A stretch of DNA of 64,000 nt from Pseudomonas sp. TCU-HL1 (GTDB lineage: Bacteria; Pseudomonadota; Gammaproteobacteria; Pseudomonadales; Pseudomonadaceae), in contig NZ_CP015992.1 of assembly GCF_001708505.1 (NCBI RefSeq), forward strand, positions 1,240,001 through 1,304,000. Direction: 5' to 3'. The first letter of the stretch is position 1, and the number at the start of each line of letters is the position of its first letter. The notes under the pieces are model-generated. The model saw nothing but the letters and a program-made list of their open reading frames with translations, made no database searches and was not told the DNA's origin. Made by a program: the position numbers and the translations under genes. This document shows, one piece after another, positions 43,782 through 53,899 of the stretch.

Positions 43782-44930
43782 ATGACTGAATCGACCGGTA
43801 AAGTGAACCTGCTGGGCCTGACCCAGCCGCAACTGGAAAGCTTCTTCGAGTCCATCGGGGAGAAACGCTTTCGCGCCGGCCAGGTGATGAAATGGATTCA
43901 CCACTTCGGCGTCGATGATTTCGATGCCATGAGCAATATCGGCAAGGCCTTGCGCGACAAGCTCAAGGCCTCTGCCGAGATTCGCGGTCCGGAAGTGGTC
44001 AGTCAGGACATCTCCACCGATGGCACCCGCAAATGGGTGGTCCGTGTGGCTTCCGGCAGCTGCGTCGAGACCGTGTACATCCCGCAAGGCGGCCGCGGCA
44101 CCCTCTGTGTCTCGTCCCAGGCCGGCTGCGCGCTGGACTGCAGCTTCTGCTCCACGGGCAAGCAGGGTTTCAACAGCGACCTCACCTCCGCCGAAGTGAT
44201 CGGCCAGGTGTGGATCGCCAACAAGTCCTTCGGAACCGTTCCCGCGAAGATCGATCGTGCCATCACCAACGTCGTGATGATGGGCATGGGCGAACCGCTG
44301 CTGAATTTCGACAACGTGGTTTCCGCCATGAACATCATGATGGATGACCTCGGATACGGCATTTCCAAGCGCAAGGTGACGCTGTCCACCTCCGGCGTGG
44401 CGCCGATGATCGACAAGCTGGGCGAGGTGATCGACGTCTCCCTGGCGCTGTCGTTGCACGCGCCCAACGATCCGCTGCGCAACCAGTTGGTGCCGATCAA
44501 CAAGAAGTACCCCCTGGCCGTGGTGCTGGATGCCTGCCGCCGCTATATCTCCCGTCTGGGCGAAAAGCGCGTGCTGACCGTCGAGTACACGCTGCTCAAG
44601 GACGTCAACGACCAGCCCGAACACGCCACTCAGATGATCGAGCTGCTCAAGGACTTCCCCTGCAAGATCAACCTGATTCCGTTCAACCCCTTCCCGCACT
44701 CCGGATACGAGCGGCCGAGCAACAATGCCATCCGCCGTTTCCAGGACCTGTTGCACAAGGCCGGGCACAATGTCACCGTCCGCACCACTCGCGGCGACGA
44801 CATCGATGCAGCCTGCGGCCAATTGGTCGGCCAGGTCATGGACCGTACCCGCCGCAGCGAACGCTACATTGCCGTGCGCCAGCTGAACGCCGATTCGGAG
44901 GCGTCCGGCAACGCCGCGAACCGGAACTAG
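43782..44930 (+). CDS. rlmN: Dual-specificity 23S rRNA/tRNA m2A methyltransferase RlmN
   Basis: 382-residue radical-SAM enzyme that methylates C2 of A2503 in 23S rRNA and A37 in tRNA. The Fe-S ligands are Cys116, Cys120 and Cys123 (CALDCSFC). The catalytic cysteines are in GTLCVSSQ and near the C-terminus in [12 protein letters not shown] 43782 is used; the frame opens 18 bases earlier. Its [4Fe-4S] cluster depends on the isc genes just upstream. Confidence 0.95.
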   Translation: MTESTGKVNLLGLTQPQLESFFESIGEKRFRAGQVMKWIHHFGVDDFDAMSNIGKALRDKLKASAEIRGPEVVSQDISTDGTRKWVVRVASGSCVETVYIPQGGRGTLCVSSQAGCALDCSFCSTGKQGFNSDLTSAEVIGQVWIANKSFGTVPAKIDRAITNVVMMGMGEPLLNFDNVVSAMNIMMDDLGYGISKRKVTLSTSGVAPMIDKLGEVIDVSLALSLHAPNDPLRNQLVPINKKYPLAVVLDACRRYISRLGEKRVLTVEYTLLKDVNDQPEHATQMIELLKDFPCKINLIPFNPFPHSGYERPSNNAIRRFQDLLHKAGHNVTVRTTRGDDIDAACGQLVGQVMDRTRRSERYIAVRQLNADSEASGNAANRN

Positions 44931-44943
44931 AGAAGGACAACCC

Positions 44944-45702
44944 ATGACCCTGCGCGCTGCGCTGCTCCTCGTTTCCTCCGCATTGCTCGCGGCTTGCGTA
45001 TCGACCGGCCAGGTCGATCCAATGAAGACCGACAAGGGCCGCGACGCAGCGCGTGACGCCTATATCGAGCTGGGCATCGGTTATCTCAAGCAGGGCGCCA
45101 CCGAACGCGCCAAGGTGCCGCTGAAAAAGGCCCTGCAACTGGATTCCTCCAACGCCTATGCCAACGCAGCCCTGGCCCTGGTGTTCCAGACCGAGATGGA
45201 ACCCGAACTGGCTGACCAGCATTACCGCAAGGCGCTGTCCTCCAACAATGATTCACGCATCCTCAACAACTACGGCAGCTTCCTGTTCGAACAGGGGCGC
45301 TACAAGGACGCGTACGAACGCTTCCAGCAGGCTGCCGACGACAACCTCTACCCCGAGCGTTCGCGTGTATTCGAGAACCTGGGGCTGACAGCCCTGAAGA
45401 TGAACAACGTGGATCTGGCCAAGCAGCATTTCGACAAGGCGCTGCGCCTGAATCGCCAGCAGCCGATGGCGCTGCTTGAAATGGCGCAACTGTCGTTCGA
45501 CGAGAAGCAGTACGTCCCGGCTCGCGATTACTACCAGCGGTATTCGCAGATCGCCCCGCAAACTGCCCGCAGCCTGCTGCTGGGGTCGCGTTTGGCCACC
45601 CTATTCGATGATCGCGACCAGGCCGCCAGCCTCGGTCTGCAACTCAAGCGACTTTATCCCGGCACGCCGGAATATCAGCAATACCTGTCGGAGCAAAGAT
45701 GA
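44944..45702 (+). CDS. pilF: Type IV pilus pilotin PilF/PilW
   Basis: 252-residue lipoprotein. A signal peptide ends in the lipobox LLAAC (Cys18), and the rest is a set of about six TPR helices (for example YIELGIGYLKQGATERAKVP). PilF brings the secretin PilQ to the outer membrane. It begins 13 bases after rlmN and overlaps rodZ by four bases (ATGA). Confidence 0.92.
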   Translation: MTLRAALLLVSSALLAACVSTGQVDPMKTDKGRDAARDAYIELGIGYLKQGATERAKVPLKKALQLDSSNAYANAALALVFQTEMEPELADQHYRKALSSNNDSRILNNYGSFLFEQGRYKDAYERFQQAADDNLYPERSRVFENLGLTALKMNNVDLAKQHFDKALRLNRQQPMALLEMAQLSFDEKQYVPARDYYQRYSQIAPQTARSLLLGSRLATLFDDRDQAASLGLQLKRLYPGTPEYQQYLSEQR

Positions 45703-46739
45703 AAGCGTCGCATCCCGAAGCTGTAGCGGCGACCCGCGCCAACCCGGGTGAAACCCTGCGTCAGGCACGTGAGAGCAAGGATTGGAGCCTGGGCGAGGTC
45801 GCCCGTAACCTCAACCTTACCGAGCACGCCTTGCGGCAGCTCGAGGCGGGTGATTTCGAGCAGTTGCCGGGCCATACCTTTGCCCGTGGTTATGTGCGTG
45901 CCTACGCCAAGCTGCTGGGCATGGAGCAGGCTGCCCTGGTTGCCGAGTTCGATCATTACACTGGTACCGATGCCAAGGGCAGCAGCGTTCACAGCCTGGG
46001 GCGCATCGAGGAGCCGGTGCGCCTGTCCCAGAGCGTGCTGCGTATCGTCAGCTTTGTGATCCTGCTGGCCCTTGGCGCCGTTGGTTTCTTCTGGTGGCAG
46101 GAGCATTCCAGCCGCAACAACGAAGAAGCTGCCAGCGTGAACATGGAACATGTGGAAGTGGAGAGTGCCGATGGCACTACCCAGATCCACCCGCTGGACG
46201 AGCCAGAAGATCAGGCTGTCGCTGAAGCGCAGGAAGGCCAGGCTCCGCTACCGGCCCAGGTACCGCCGGAAGCGGCTGCCCAGCCTGAGCAGCAGCCTGT
46301 CGAAGGCGCCCCCGCGGCTCCGGCTGCCGAGGCTGTGCCTGTTGCGCCGACAGTTCCGTCCCAGGCTCCGGCCGTTGCTGTCCAGCCTTCCGCACCCGCC
46401 GCGACCCCCAATGCGCCCACGGCCGTTACCCCGAACACTGTAGCTACTCCGACCGCGCCCGCCGCCGAGGCTCCTGCTCCGGTCGTGGCTCAGCAAGGCC
46501 AGGGCGTGGTGCGTCTCCAGTTCACCGCCAATTGCTGGACCCAGGTCACCGACGCCGACGGCAAGGTGCTGGTCAGTGGTCTTAAGCGCGCCGGCGAAAG
46601 CCTCGAGCTGGCCGGCAAGGCGCCGCTGGAAGTTCGCCTGGGCTTCGCTCGTGGCGTCCAGCTCAGCTACAACGGCCAGTCGGTCGATGTGGCGCCTTAT
46701 GTCCGTGGCGAAACCGCTCGCCTGAAGTTGGGGCAATAA
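45699..46739 (+). CDS. rodZ: Cytoskeletal protein RodZ
   Basis: 346 residues: an N-terminal helix-turn-helix domain (about 18-90, LRQARESKDWSLGEVARNLN), one membrane helix (about 108-130, LRIVSFVILLALGAVGFFWW), a long Ala/Pro/Val-rich linker (about 165-265) and a C-terminal beta-rich periplasmic domain (about 266-346). RodZ links MreB to the cell-wall synthesis complex. The linker is low complexity and probably varies in length between strains. Confidence 0.92.
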   Translation: MKASHPEAVAATRANPGETLRQARESKDWSLGEVARNLNLTEHALRQLEAGDFEQLPGHTFARGYVRAYAKLLGMEQAALVAEFDHYTGTDAKGSSVHSLGRIEEPVRLSQSVLRIVSFVILLALGAVGFFWWQEHSSRNNEEAASVNMEHVEVESADGTTQIHPLDEPEDQAVAEAQEGQAPLPAQVPPEAAAQPEQQPVEGAPAAPAAEAVPVAPTVPSQAPAVAVQPSAPAATPNAPTAVTPNTVATPTAPAAEAPAPVVAQQGQGVVRLQFTANCWTQVTDADGKVLVSGLKRAGESLELAGKAPLEVRLGFARGVQLSYNGQSVDVAPYVRGETARLKLGQ

Positions 46740-46742
46740 GCC

Positions 46743-47855
46743 ATGCATTGCGAATCCCCGATCAAACGCCGCGTTTCGCGGAAAATCTGGGTCGGCTCCG
46801 TGCCGGTGGGTGGTGATGCGCCCATCGCCGTGCAGAGCATGACCAACACCGACACCTGCGACGTCGCCGCTACCGTGGGCCAGATCCAGCGCCTGGTGGA
46901 TGCCGGCGTCGATATCGTTCGCATCTCCGTACCGGACATGGACGCTGCCGAAGCCTTCGGCCGCATCAAGCAGCAGGTCCAGGTTCCACTGGTCGCGGAC
47001 ATTCACTTCGACTACAAGATCGCCCTGCGCGTCGCCGAACTGGGCGTCGACTGCCTGCGCATCAATCCGGGCAACATCGGCCGTGAAGACCGCGTGAAGG
47101 CCGTGGTCGATGCCGCCCGCGACAAGGGCATCCCGATCCGTATCGGCGTCAACGCCGGTTCCCTGGAGAAGGACCTGCAGAAGAAGTACGGCGAGCCGAC
47201 TCCGCAGGCCCTGGTGGAATCCGCCCTGCGTCATGTCGAACACCTCGACAAGCTCGATTTCCAGGACTTCAAGGTCAGCGTCAAGGCGTCCGACGTGTTC
47301 ATGGCTGTCGAAGCCTATCGCCTGCTGGCCAAGCAGATCGTCCAGCCGCTGCACCTGGGCATCACCGAGGCCGGCGGCCTGCGCTCCGGTACCGTCAAGT
47401 CCGCCGTGGGCCTGGGCATGCTGCTGGCTGACGGCATTGGCGACACCATCCGCATTTCCCTGGCCGCGGACCCGGTGGAAGAGGTCAAGGTCGGCTTCGA
47501 CATCCTCAAGTCGCTGCACCTGCGTTCCCGTGGCATCAACTTCATCGCCTGCCCGAGCTGCTCGCGGCAGAACTTCGATGTGGTCAAGACCATGAACGAA
47601 CTGGAAGGCCGTCTCGAAGACCTGCTGATACCGATGGACGTGGCCGTGATCGGCTGCGTGGTCAACGGGCCGGGCGAAGCCAAGGAGGCCCACATCGGCC
47701 TGACCGGCGGTACCCCGAACAACCTGGTCTACATCGACGGCAAGCCAGCGCAGAAGCTGAACAACGACAACCTGGTGGACGAGCTGGAACGGCTCATCCG
47801 CGAAAAGGCGGCCGCCAAGGCCGAAGCTGACGCGGCGCTGATCGCCCGTAGCTGA
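46743..47855 (+). CDS. ispG: 4-hydroxy-3-methylbut-2-enyl diphosphate synthase (flavodoxin)
   Basis: 370-residue IspG of the MEP isoprenoid pathway, converting methylerythritol cyclodiphosphate to HMBPP. The TIM barrel shows [20 protein letters not shown]; the [4Fe-4S] ligands are two Cys in [13 protein letters not shown] and one in [14 protein letters not shown]. Three bases after rodZ. It needs clusters made by the nearby isc system. Confidence 0.96.
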   Translation: MHCESPIKRRVSRKIWVGSVPVGGDAPIAVQSMTNTDTCDVAATVGQIQRLVDAGVDIVRISVPDMDAAEAFGRIKQQVQVPLVADIHFDYKIALRVAELGVDCLRINPGNIGREDRVKAVVDAARDKGIPIRIGVNAGSLEKDLQKKYGEPTPQALVESALRHVEHLDKLDFQDFKVSVKASDVFMAVEAYRLLAKQIVQPLHLGITEAGGLRSGTVKSAVGLGMLLADGIGDTIRISLAADPVEEVKVGFDILKSLHLRSRGINFIACPSCSRQNFDVVKTMNELEGRLEDLLIPMDVAVIGCVVNGPGEAKEAHIGLTGGTPNNLVYIDGKPAQKLNNDNLVDELERLIREKAAAKAEADAALIARS

Positions 47856-47869
47856 AACAAGGAACCTAC

Positions 47870-49159
47870 GTGAGCAAGACCCTGCAAGCCATTCGTGGCA
47901 TGAACGACATCCTGCCGGAGCAGACGCCCGCCTGGCGTTACCTGGAAAATACCGTAGCCGATCTGCTGGATGTCTACGGTTACAAGGAAATCCGCCTGCC
48001 GATCCTCGAGTTCACCGAGCTGTTCGCCCGCGGTATCGGCGAAGGCACCGATGTGGTCGACAAGGAGATGTACACCTTCCTCGATCGCAACGAAGAATCG
48101 CTGACCATGCGCCCGGAAGGCACCGCGGGTTGCGTACGCGCCGTGCTCGAGCATGGCCTGACCGGCGGTGGCCAGGTCCAGAAACTCTGGTACGCCGGCC
48201 CCATGTTCCGCTACGAGAAGCCGCAGAAGGGCCGCTATCGCCAGTTCCACCAGATGGGTGTGGAAGTGTTCAACCTGCCTGGCCCGGACATCGACGCCGA
48301 ACTGATCGTGCTGACCTGGCGCCTGTGGAAAAAGCTCGGCCTGGCCGACGCCGTGACCCTGCAACTGAACAGCCTGGGTTCGAGCGAAGCTCGCGCCCGT
48401 TACCGTGATGCCCTGGTGGCCTACCTGCAGGAGCGCTACGACCTGCTGGACGAAGACAGCCAGCGCCGTCTGACCACCAACCCGCTGCGCATCCTCGACA
48501 GCAAGAATGGCGGCACTCAGGCCCTGCTGGTGGACGCACCGACCCTTCACGATTACCTCGACGAAGAGTCCCTGGCCCACTTCGAGGGGCTCAAGGCGCG
48601 CCTGGATGCCGTGGGCATTCGCTACGAAATCAACCAGAAGCTGGTGCGTGGCCTGGACTATTACAGCCGCACCGTCTTCGAGTGGGTGACCGACAAGCTG
48701 GGTTCCCAGGGCACAGTTTGTGCCGGCGGCCGTTATGACGGCCTGGTCACCCAGTTCGGCGGCAAGCCGACCCCGGGCGTCGGCTACGCGATGGGCGTCG
48801 AGCGTCTGGTACTGCTGTTGGAAACGCTTGGCCTGGTGCCGGAAGAGCTGAACAGCCCTGCTGATGTTTACCTCTGCGCCTTCGGCGAGCCCGCTGAGCT
48901 GGCCGCCCTGGAGCTGGCCGAGCGACTGCGCGATGCCCTGCCGGGCGTTCGCCTGCTGGTCAACGCCGGTGCTGGCAGCTTCAAGAGCCAGTTCAAGAAA
49001 GCCGACAAGAGTGGTGCCCGTTATGCACTGATCCTGGGGGACGACGAACTGGCCAAGCGCGTGGTAGGTTGCAAGCCGCTTCGCGACGAGAGCGAACAAC
49101 AAAGCATTGCCTGGGATGCTCTGGCCGAGCATCTCGCTGCCTGCCTGAAGCAGGCTTGA
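47870..49159 (+). CDS. hisS: Histidyl-tRNA synthetase
   Basis: 429-residue class II synthetase. Motif 2 lies in [20 protein letters not shown], the histidine-binding HisA segment in [15 protein letters not shown], and GGRYDGL precedes motif 3. The C-terminal ~100 residues are the anticodon-binding domain. The start is GTG 47870 with AAGGA six bases upstream. Confidence 0.96.
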   Translation: MSKTLQAIRGMNDILPEQTPAWRYLENTVADLLDVYGYKEIRLPILEFTELFARGIGEGTDVVDKEMYTFLDRNEESLTMRPEGTAGCVRAVLEHGLTGGGQVQKLWYAGPMFRYEKPQKGRYRQFHQMGVEVFNLPGPDIDAELIVLTWRLWKKLGLADAVTLQLNSLGSSEARARYRDALVAYLQERYDLLDEDSQRRLTTNPLRILDSKNGGTQALLVDAPTLHDYLDEESLAHFEGLKARLDAVGIRYEINQKLVRGLDYYSRTVFEWVTDKLGSQGTVCAGGRYDGLVTQFGGKPTPGVGYAMGVERLVLLLETLGLVPEELNSPADVYLCAFGEPAELAALELAERLRDALPGVRLLVNAGAGSFKSQFKKADKSGARYALILGDDELAKRVVGCKPLRDESEQQSIAWDALAEHLAACLKQA

Positions 49160-49190
49160 GCATTCAAAGATCAGGAGTACGGGGTTAAGC

Positions 49191-49829
49191 ATGCAGACTG
49201 AAGAAGAACAGATTGCGCAGTTCAGGGACTGGTGGCAGCGCAACGGCAAACCCATGCTCACTGGCGGCGCGCTGGCGCTGGCAGTGGTCTTTGGTTGGCA
49301 GGCCTGGCAGAAGTACGAAACCAATCAGGCCCAGGGCGCTTCGATCGTTTACCAGCAACTGCTGGAAACTGCTCTGAATCCGAGCGGTACCCCGGATTCG
49401 GCCAAGGTGGCCGAGCTCGCGGGCAAGCTGAAGAGCGATTTCAGCGGCACCCACTACGCCCAGTACGGCAGCCTGTTCGTGGCCAAGGTCGCGGTCGAGT
49501 CCGGCAAGCTGGACGATGCTGTCGCCGAACTGAAGTCCGTGCTCGACAAGCCCGCCGACGCCACCTTGGGTGAACTGGCTCGCCAGCGCCTGGCGCGCGT
49601 GCTCGCTGCGCAGGGCAAGGCCGAGGATGCCCTCAAGCTGCTGGACGGTGATGCCGACAAGGCTTTCCTCGCCAGCCGCGAAGAACTCAAGGGCGACCTG
49701 CTGGTTCAGTTGGGTCGCACCGACGACGCGCACTCCGCCTACCAGAAGGCCAAGGACGCGCTACCGGAAGACGCCGCTGTGGGCGGTCTGCAGATGAAGC
49801 TCGACGACCTGGCAAAAGGGGACGCTTGA
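49191..49829 (+). CDS. yfgM: YfgM-like tetratricopeptide membrane protein
   Basis: 212 residues: a short cytoplasmic start (MQTEEEQIAQFRDWWQRNGK), one membrane helix (PMLTGGALALAVVFGWQAW) and a periplasmic TPR region. E. coli YfgM associates with the Sec translocon and PpiD and hands proteins to periplasmic chaperones. The order hisS-yfgM-bamB-der is conserved in gammaproteobacteria, which supports the name. It ends one base before the bamB GTG/ATG cluster. Confidence 0.88.
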   Translation: MQTEEEQIAQFRDWWQRNGKPMLTGGALALAVVFGWQAWQKYETNQAQGASIVYQQLLETALNPSGTPDSAKVAELAGKLKSDFSGTHYAQYGSLFVAKVAVESGKLDDAVAELKSVLDKPADATLGELARQRLARVLAAQGKAEDALKLLDGDADKAFLASREELKGDLLVQLGRTDDAHSAYQKAKDALPEDAAVGGLQMKLDDLAKGDA

Positions 49830-49833
49830 CGTG

Positions 49834-50973
49834 ATGCGCTGGAAGAATGCCGCAGTGCTGGCCCTGGCCGTCCTGGCCGTGGGCTGCAGCAGCAACAGCA
49901 AGAAGGAACTGCCGCCGGCAGACCTGCCCGACATCACTGAAGAAGTGAAGCTGGACAAGGGGTGGAGCCGCTCCGTTGGCGATGGCCAGGGCGAGACCTA
50001 CAACCTGCTGGTGCCCGCCGTCGATGGCGACACCATCTATGCTGCCGACGTCAATGGCGAAGTCATGGCGATCAATCGCTTCAATGGCGACGTGATCTGG
50101 AAGCAGGATCTCGAACTGCCGGTTTCCGGCGCCGTGAGCGTTGGTTACGGCCTGGTCATGCTCGGCACCCTCAAGGGTGAAGTGGTCGCCCTCGACGCCA
50201 CCAATGGTGAAGAGAAATGGCGCGCCCGCGTCAATGGCGAGGTGCTGGCTCCGCCGGCCAACAACGGTGATGTGGTCGTCGTGCAGACCCAGAACGACAC
50301 CCTGTTCGGTTTCGACGCCGCCACCGGCAACCAGCGCTGGATCTACGAGAACACCCCGGCCGTGCTGACCCTGCGTGGTACCGGTGCGCCGATCGTGACC
50401 AACAACCTGGCCGTTGCCGGTCTTTCCACTGGCAAGGTGCTTGCCCTGGACATCCAGCGTGGCATCCCGATCTGGGAACAGCGCGTAGCCATTCCGCAGG
50501 GCCGTTCCGAACTGGATCGCGTGGTCGACATCGACGGTGGCCTGCTGTTGTCCGGCGGTACGCTCTACTCCGTGACCTACCAGGGCCGGGTTGCGGCGCT
50601 GGACCTGGAAAGCGGTCGCGTGCTCTGGCAGCGCGAAGCATCCAGCTACGTCGGCGTGGCCCAGGGCTTTGGTAACGTCTACGTGAGCCTGGCCAACGGC
50701 ACCGTCGAGGGTGTGGACGAGCGTTCGGCGTCTGCCCTGTGGAGCAACGACGCCCTGGCTCGTCGCCAGCTGTCGGCCCCGGAGGTCTTCTCCAGCTATG
50801 TGGCTGTGGGTGACTTCGAAGGCTACCTGCACCTGCTGAGCCAGGTGGACGGTCATTTCGTCGGCCGCGTGAAAGTCGACGGCGACGGCCTGCGGGCTCG
50901 CCCGCTGGTGGTGGGTGACTGGATGTACGCATTTGGCAACGGCGGCAAGCTGGTCGGCCTGACCATCCGCTAA
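49834..50973 (+). CDS. bamB: Outer-membrane assembly lipoprotein BamB
   Basis: 379-residue lipoprotein with lipobox LAVGC and eight PQQ-like beta-propeller repeats (for example DGDTIYAADVNGEVMAINRF, VIWKQDLELP and EKWRARVNGE). It is a subunit of the BAM complex that inserts beta-barrel proteins. A GTG just before the ATG (49831) is an equally possible start. Followed by a terminator at 50991. Confidence 0.93.
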   Translation: MRWKNAAVLALAVLAVGCSSNSKKELPPADLPDITEEVKLDKGWSRSVGDGQGETYNLLVPAVDGDTIYAADVNGEVMAINRFNGDVIWKQDLELPVSGAVSVGYGLVMLGTLKGEVVALDATNGEEKWRARVNGEVLAPPANNGDVVVVQTQNDTLFGFDAATGNQRWIYENTPAVLTLRGTGAPIVTNNLAVAGLSTGKVLALDIQRGIPIWEQRVAIPQGRSELDRVVDIDGGLLLSGGTLYSVTYQGRVAALDLESGRVLWQREASSYVGVAQGFGNVYVSLANGTVEGVDERSASALWSNDALARRQLSAPEVFSSYVAVGDFEGYLHLLSQVDGHFVGRVKVDGDGLRARPLVVGDWMYAFGNGGKLVGLTIR

Positions 50974-50990
50974 GCTGAAGCCTGATATCC

Positions 50991-51030
50991 GGCCGCTGCC
51001 GTCAAACGGCAGCGGCCTTTGTGTTTTCTG
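50991..51030 (+). terminator. Terminator after bamB
   Basis: A 12-bp perfect stem GGCCGCTGCCGT-CAA-ACGGCAGCGGCC followed by TTTGTGTTTT. It lies between bamB and der and may lower der expression from upstream. Confidence 0.85.
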
Positions 51031-51051
51031 AAATAACGAGTGGAGAGCCTC

Positions 51052-52530
51052 ATGGTTCCCGTAATTGCCCTGGTGGGGCGGCCCAACGTCGGCAAGTCCA
51101 CCCTGTTCAACCGCCTGACCAAGACCCGCAATGCGATCGTCGCCGAATACGCAGGTCTCACCCGTGACCGCCAGTACGGCGAGGCGAAGTGGCAGGGGCG
51201 CACCTACATCGTCATCGACACCGGTGGTATTTCCGGCGATGAAGAAGGTATCGACGCGAAAATGGCCGAGCAGTCGCTGCAAGCCATCGAAGAAGCCGAT
51301 GCGGTGCTCTTCATGGTCGATTCCCGCGCCGGTATGACCGCGTCCGACCAGATGATTGCCGAGCACCTGCGCAAGCGGAACAAGCGCAGCTTCCTGGTGG
51401 CCAACAAGGTCGACACCGTCGATCCGGACATCGCCCGTGCCGAGTTCAGCCCTCTGGGCCTGGGCGACGCCCTGCCGATCGCCGCCGCCCACGGCCGCGG
51501 CATCACCCAGATGCTCCAGGCTGCCCTGGGTGAGTTCCCGCGTGACGATGGCGCCGACGAAGAAGAAGGGGCCGAAGCCGAAGTGGTCGCCGAAGGCGAG
51601 GAAGCCAAGCGCATTCCCGGCCCGAGCGAGAAGGATGGCATCAAGATCGCCATCATCGGACGCCCGAACGTTGGCAAGTCCACCCTGGTCAACCGTATGC
51701 TCGGCGAAGAGCGGGTGATCGTGTATGACCAGGCGGGTACCACGCGCGACAGCATCTACATTCCCTTCGAGCGCAATGAAGAGAAGTACACCCTGATTGA
51801 CACCGCCGGCGTGCGCCGTCGCGGCAAGATCTTCGAAGCGGTGGAAAAGTTCTCGGTGGTGAAGACCCTGCAGGCCATCCAGGACGCCAACGTGGTGATC
51901 TTCGTGATGGACGCCCGCGAAGGTGTGGTCGAGCACGACCTCAACCTGCTCGGCTTCGTGCTGGAAACCGGCCGTGCGCTGGTCATCGCCCTGAACAAGT
52001 GGGACGGCATGGAGCCCAGCGAGCGCGACTATGTGAAGACCGAGCTGGAGCGCCGGCTGTTCTTCGTCGACTTCGCCGATATCCACTTCATCTCCGCGTT
52101 GCACGGTACCGGCGTCGGTCACCTGTACAAATCGGTGCAGGAGTCCTTCCGCTCGGCCATCACCCGCTGGCCCACCAGTCGCCTGACACAGATCCTTGAA
52201 GACGCGGTGCAGGAGCACCAGCCGCCGCTGGTCAACGGTCGTCGCATCAAGCTGCGCTACGCTCACCTGGGTGGTGCCAACCCGCCGCTTATCGTGATCC
52301 ACGGCAACCAGGTCGAGTCGGTGCCCAAGTCCTACTCGCGTTATCTGGAGAACACCTACCGACGCGTGCTCAAACTGGTCGGTACGCCAATCCGCATCGA
52401 GTACAAGGGGGGCGAGAACCCCTACGAGGGCAAGAAGAACACCTTGACCGAGCGGCAGGTGAACAAGAAGCGCCGCCTCATGTCGCACCACAAGAAGGCC
52501 GATAAGAAGCGTCGCGACAAGAAGCGCTGA
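51052..52530 (+). CDS. der: Ribosome-assembly GTPase Der
   Basis: 492-residue GTPase with two G domains in tandem. Each carries GRPNVGKST (near residues 8 and 200); base-specificity motifs are NKVD and NKWD. A KH-like domain and a basic tail ([20 protein letters not shown]) complete it. It acts in 50S subunit assembly. ATG 51052 has GGAG six bases upstream; the acidic linker between the G domains ([13 protein letters not shown]) is of the usual kind. Confidence 0.95.
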   Translation: MVPVIALVGRPNVGKSTLFNRLTKTRNAIVAEYAGLTRDRQYGEAKWQGRTYIVIDTGGISGDEEGIDAKMAEQSLQAIEEADAVLFMVDSRAGMTASDQMIAEHLRKRNKRSFLVANKVDTVDPDIARAEFSPLGLGDALPIAAAHGRGITQMLQAALGEFPRDDGADEEEGAEAEVVAEGEEAKRIPGPSEKDGIKIAIIGRPNVGKSTLVNRMLGEERVIVYDQAGTTRDSIYIPFERNEEKYTLIDTAGVRRRGKIFEAVEKFSVVKTLQAIQDANVVIFVMDAREGVVEHDLNLLGFVLETGRALVIALNKWDGMEPSERDYVKTELERRLFFVDFADIHFISALHGTGVGHLYKSVQESFRSAITRWPTSRLTQILEDAVQEHQPPLVNGRRIKLRYAHLGGANPPLIVIHGNQVESVPKSYSRYLENTYRRVLKLVGTPIRIEYKGGENPYEGKKNTLTERQVNKKRRLMSHHKKADKKRRDKKR

Positions 52531-52546
52531 TTGACCGGTACGAAAG

Positions 52547-52575
52547 AGGGCGCCCTGAGCGCCCTTTTTCTTTTC
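52547..52575 (+). terminator. Terminator after der
   Basis: AGGGCGC-CCTGA-GCGCCCT followed by TTTTCTTTT, 16 bases past the stop. Confidence 0.88.
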
Positions 52576-52607
52576 CAGGGCCACACTTTCGGGGGAGTGC
52601 GTCTTTC

Positions 52608-52672
52608 GTAGGAGCGAGCTCTGCTCGCCAATCGGGCAGGCACAATGTTTCGCGAGCAGAGCTCGCTCCTAC
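52608..52672. repeat. REP-like inverted repeat pair, copy 4
   Basis: 20-bp arms GTAGGAGCGAGCTCTGCTCG and the complement separated by 25 bases. The arms match the pair at 7524-7582 almost base for base. Confidence 0.85.
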
Positions 52673-52750
52673 AGGGGCATCCCTGTGGTCGCGAAACCCC
52701 TCAGGGCTTAAGCTATGACCCACTTCCCAGTCGCCAACAGCCGGATTGCA

Positions 52751-53899
52751 ATGATCACCAGCAAGCTGCCCAACGTCGGCACCACCATCTTCACCCGCAT
52801 GTCCCAGCTCGCCGCTGAAGTCGGCGCTATCAACCTGTCCCAGGGTTTTCCGGATTTCTCCGCGCCAGCCGCCCTGTGCGATGCGGTAGGCCGGCACATC
52901 GCCGCCGGACACAATCAGTACGCCCCCATGACCGGCTTGCCGGCCCTGCGCGAGCAGGTCGCGGCCAAGGTCGCGACCTTCTATGGTCGCCAGGTCAGCG
53001 CCGACAGCGAGGTGACCATCACCCCCGGAGCCACCGAAGCGATCTTCTGCGCCATCCAGGCGGTAGTTCGCGCGGGTGACGAAGTGATCGTCCTCGATCC
53101 CTGCTACGACAGCTACGAACCTTCGGTGGAGCTGGCCGGCGGCCGCTGCGTGCATGTGCCCCTGGCGCTGCCGGGCTTCTCCATCGATTGGCAGCGCATG
53201 CGCGAGGCGCTCAGTCCGCGTACCCGCATGATCATTATCAACAGTCCGCACAACCCCACCGGCGCGCTGATTTCCCGCGCCGAACTGGATCAGTTGGCCG
53301 AGCTGATCCGGGGCCGCGACATCTACCTGGTGTCGGATGAAGTCTACGAGCACCTGGTGTTCGGCGGCGTCAGCCACGTCAGCGTGCTAGCCCACGACGA
53401 ACTCTACGCCCGCGCCTTCGTGGTCAGCTCCTTCGGCAAGACCTATCACGTCACCGGCTGGAAGACCGGCTACGTGGTGGCGCCGCCGGCGCTGTCCGCC
53501 GAACTGCGCAAGGTTCACCAGTACGTGAACTTCTGCGGTGTCACTCCGCTGCAGTGGGCGCTGGCGGACTTCATGGCCGCGCACCCGGAGCACCTGGCCG
53601 AGCTGCCGGCTTTCTACCAGGGCAAGCGTGACCTGTTCTGCGACCTGCTGGCCGGCTCGCGATTCCGTTTCACCCGCGCCGCCGGTACCTACTTCCAGTT
53701 GGTGGACTACAGCGCCATCCGCGACGACCTGGACGATGTGGCCATGTCCGAGTGGCTGACCCGCGAACACGGCGTGGCCGCCATTCCGGTCTCGGTGTTC
53801 TACCAGCAGCCGCCCAAGGACCTGCGGCTGGTGCGCTTCTGCTTCGCCAAACGTGAGGAGACGCTGCGCCAGGCGGCGGAAAAACTATGCGCGATCTGA
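52751..53899 (+). CDS. PLP-dependent aminotransferase, methionine/glutamine (YbdL/MtnE) type
   Basis: 382-residue fold-type I aminotransferase. The PLP lysine is in SFGKTYHVTGWKTGY, and SPHNPTGA, SDEVYEHL and the C-terminal RFCFAK (substrate Arg) are clear. The beginning SKLPNVGTTIFTRMSQLA is typical of the YbdL/MtnE group, which transaminates methionine, glutamine or aromatic amino acids with 2-oxo acids. ATG 52751 starts there; ATG 52715 would add 12 residues. It overlaps the omega-amidase gene by 13 bases, fitting a salvage unit in which the amide product 2-oxoglutaramate is cleared. Confidence 0.85.
   Translation: MITSKLPNVGTTIFTRMSQLAAEVGAINLSQGFPDFSAPAALCDAVGRHIAAGHNQYAPMTGLPALREQVAAKVATFYGRQVSADSEVTITPGATEAIFCAIQAVVRAGDEVIVLDPCYDSYEPSVELAGGRCVHVPLALPGFSIDWQRMREALSPRTRMIIINSPHNPTGALISRAELDQLAELIRGRDIYLVSDEVYEHLVFGGVSHVSVLAHDELYARAFVVSSFGKTYHVTGWKTGYVVAPPALSAELRKVHQYVNFCGVTPLQWALADFMAAHPEHLAELPAFYQGKRDLFCDLLAGSRFRFTRAAGTYFQLVDYSAIRDDLDDVAMSEWLTREHGVAAIPVSVFYQQPPKDLRLVRFCFAKREETLRQAAEKLCAI

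Noticed and set aside
43101..45035. A 644-codon minus-strand frame opposite ndk and rlmN
   Set aside because: Shadow of ndk, rlmN and the start of pilF; no family match and no start signal.
46190..46490. Ala/Pro/Val-rich segment in rodZ considered as tandem repeat DNA
   Set aside because: It is a low-complexity linker normal for RodZ; no exact repeat unit is seen.
49687..52584. A 965-codon open frame on the minus strand
   Set aside because: It runs opposite yfgM, bamB and der, all clear genes. Its translation is His/Gln/Gly-rich with no recognisable fold, typical of the antisense frame of GC-rich coding DNA.
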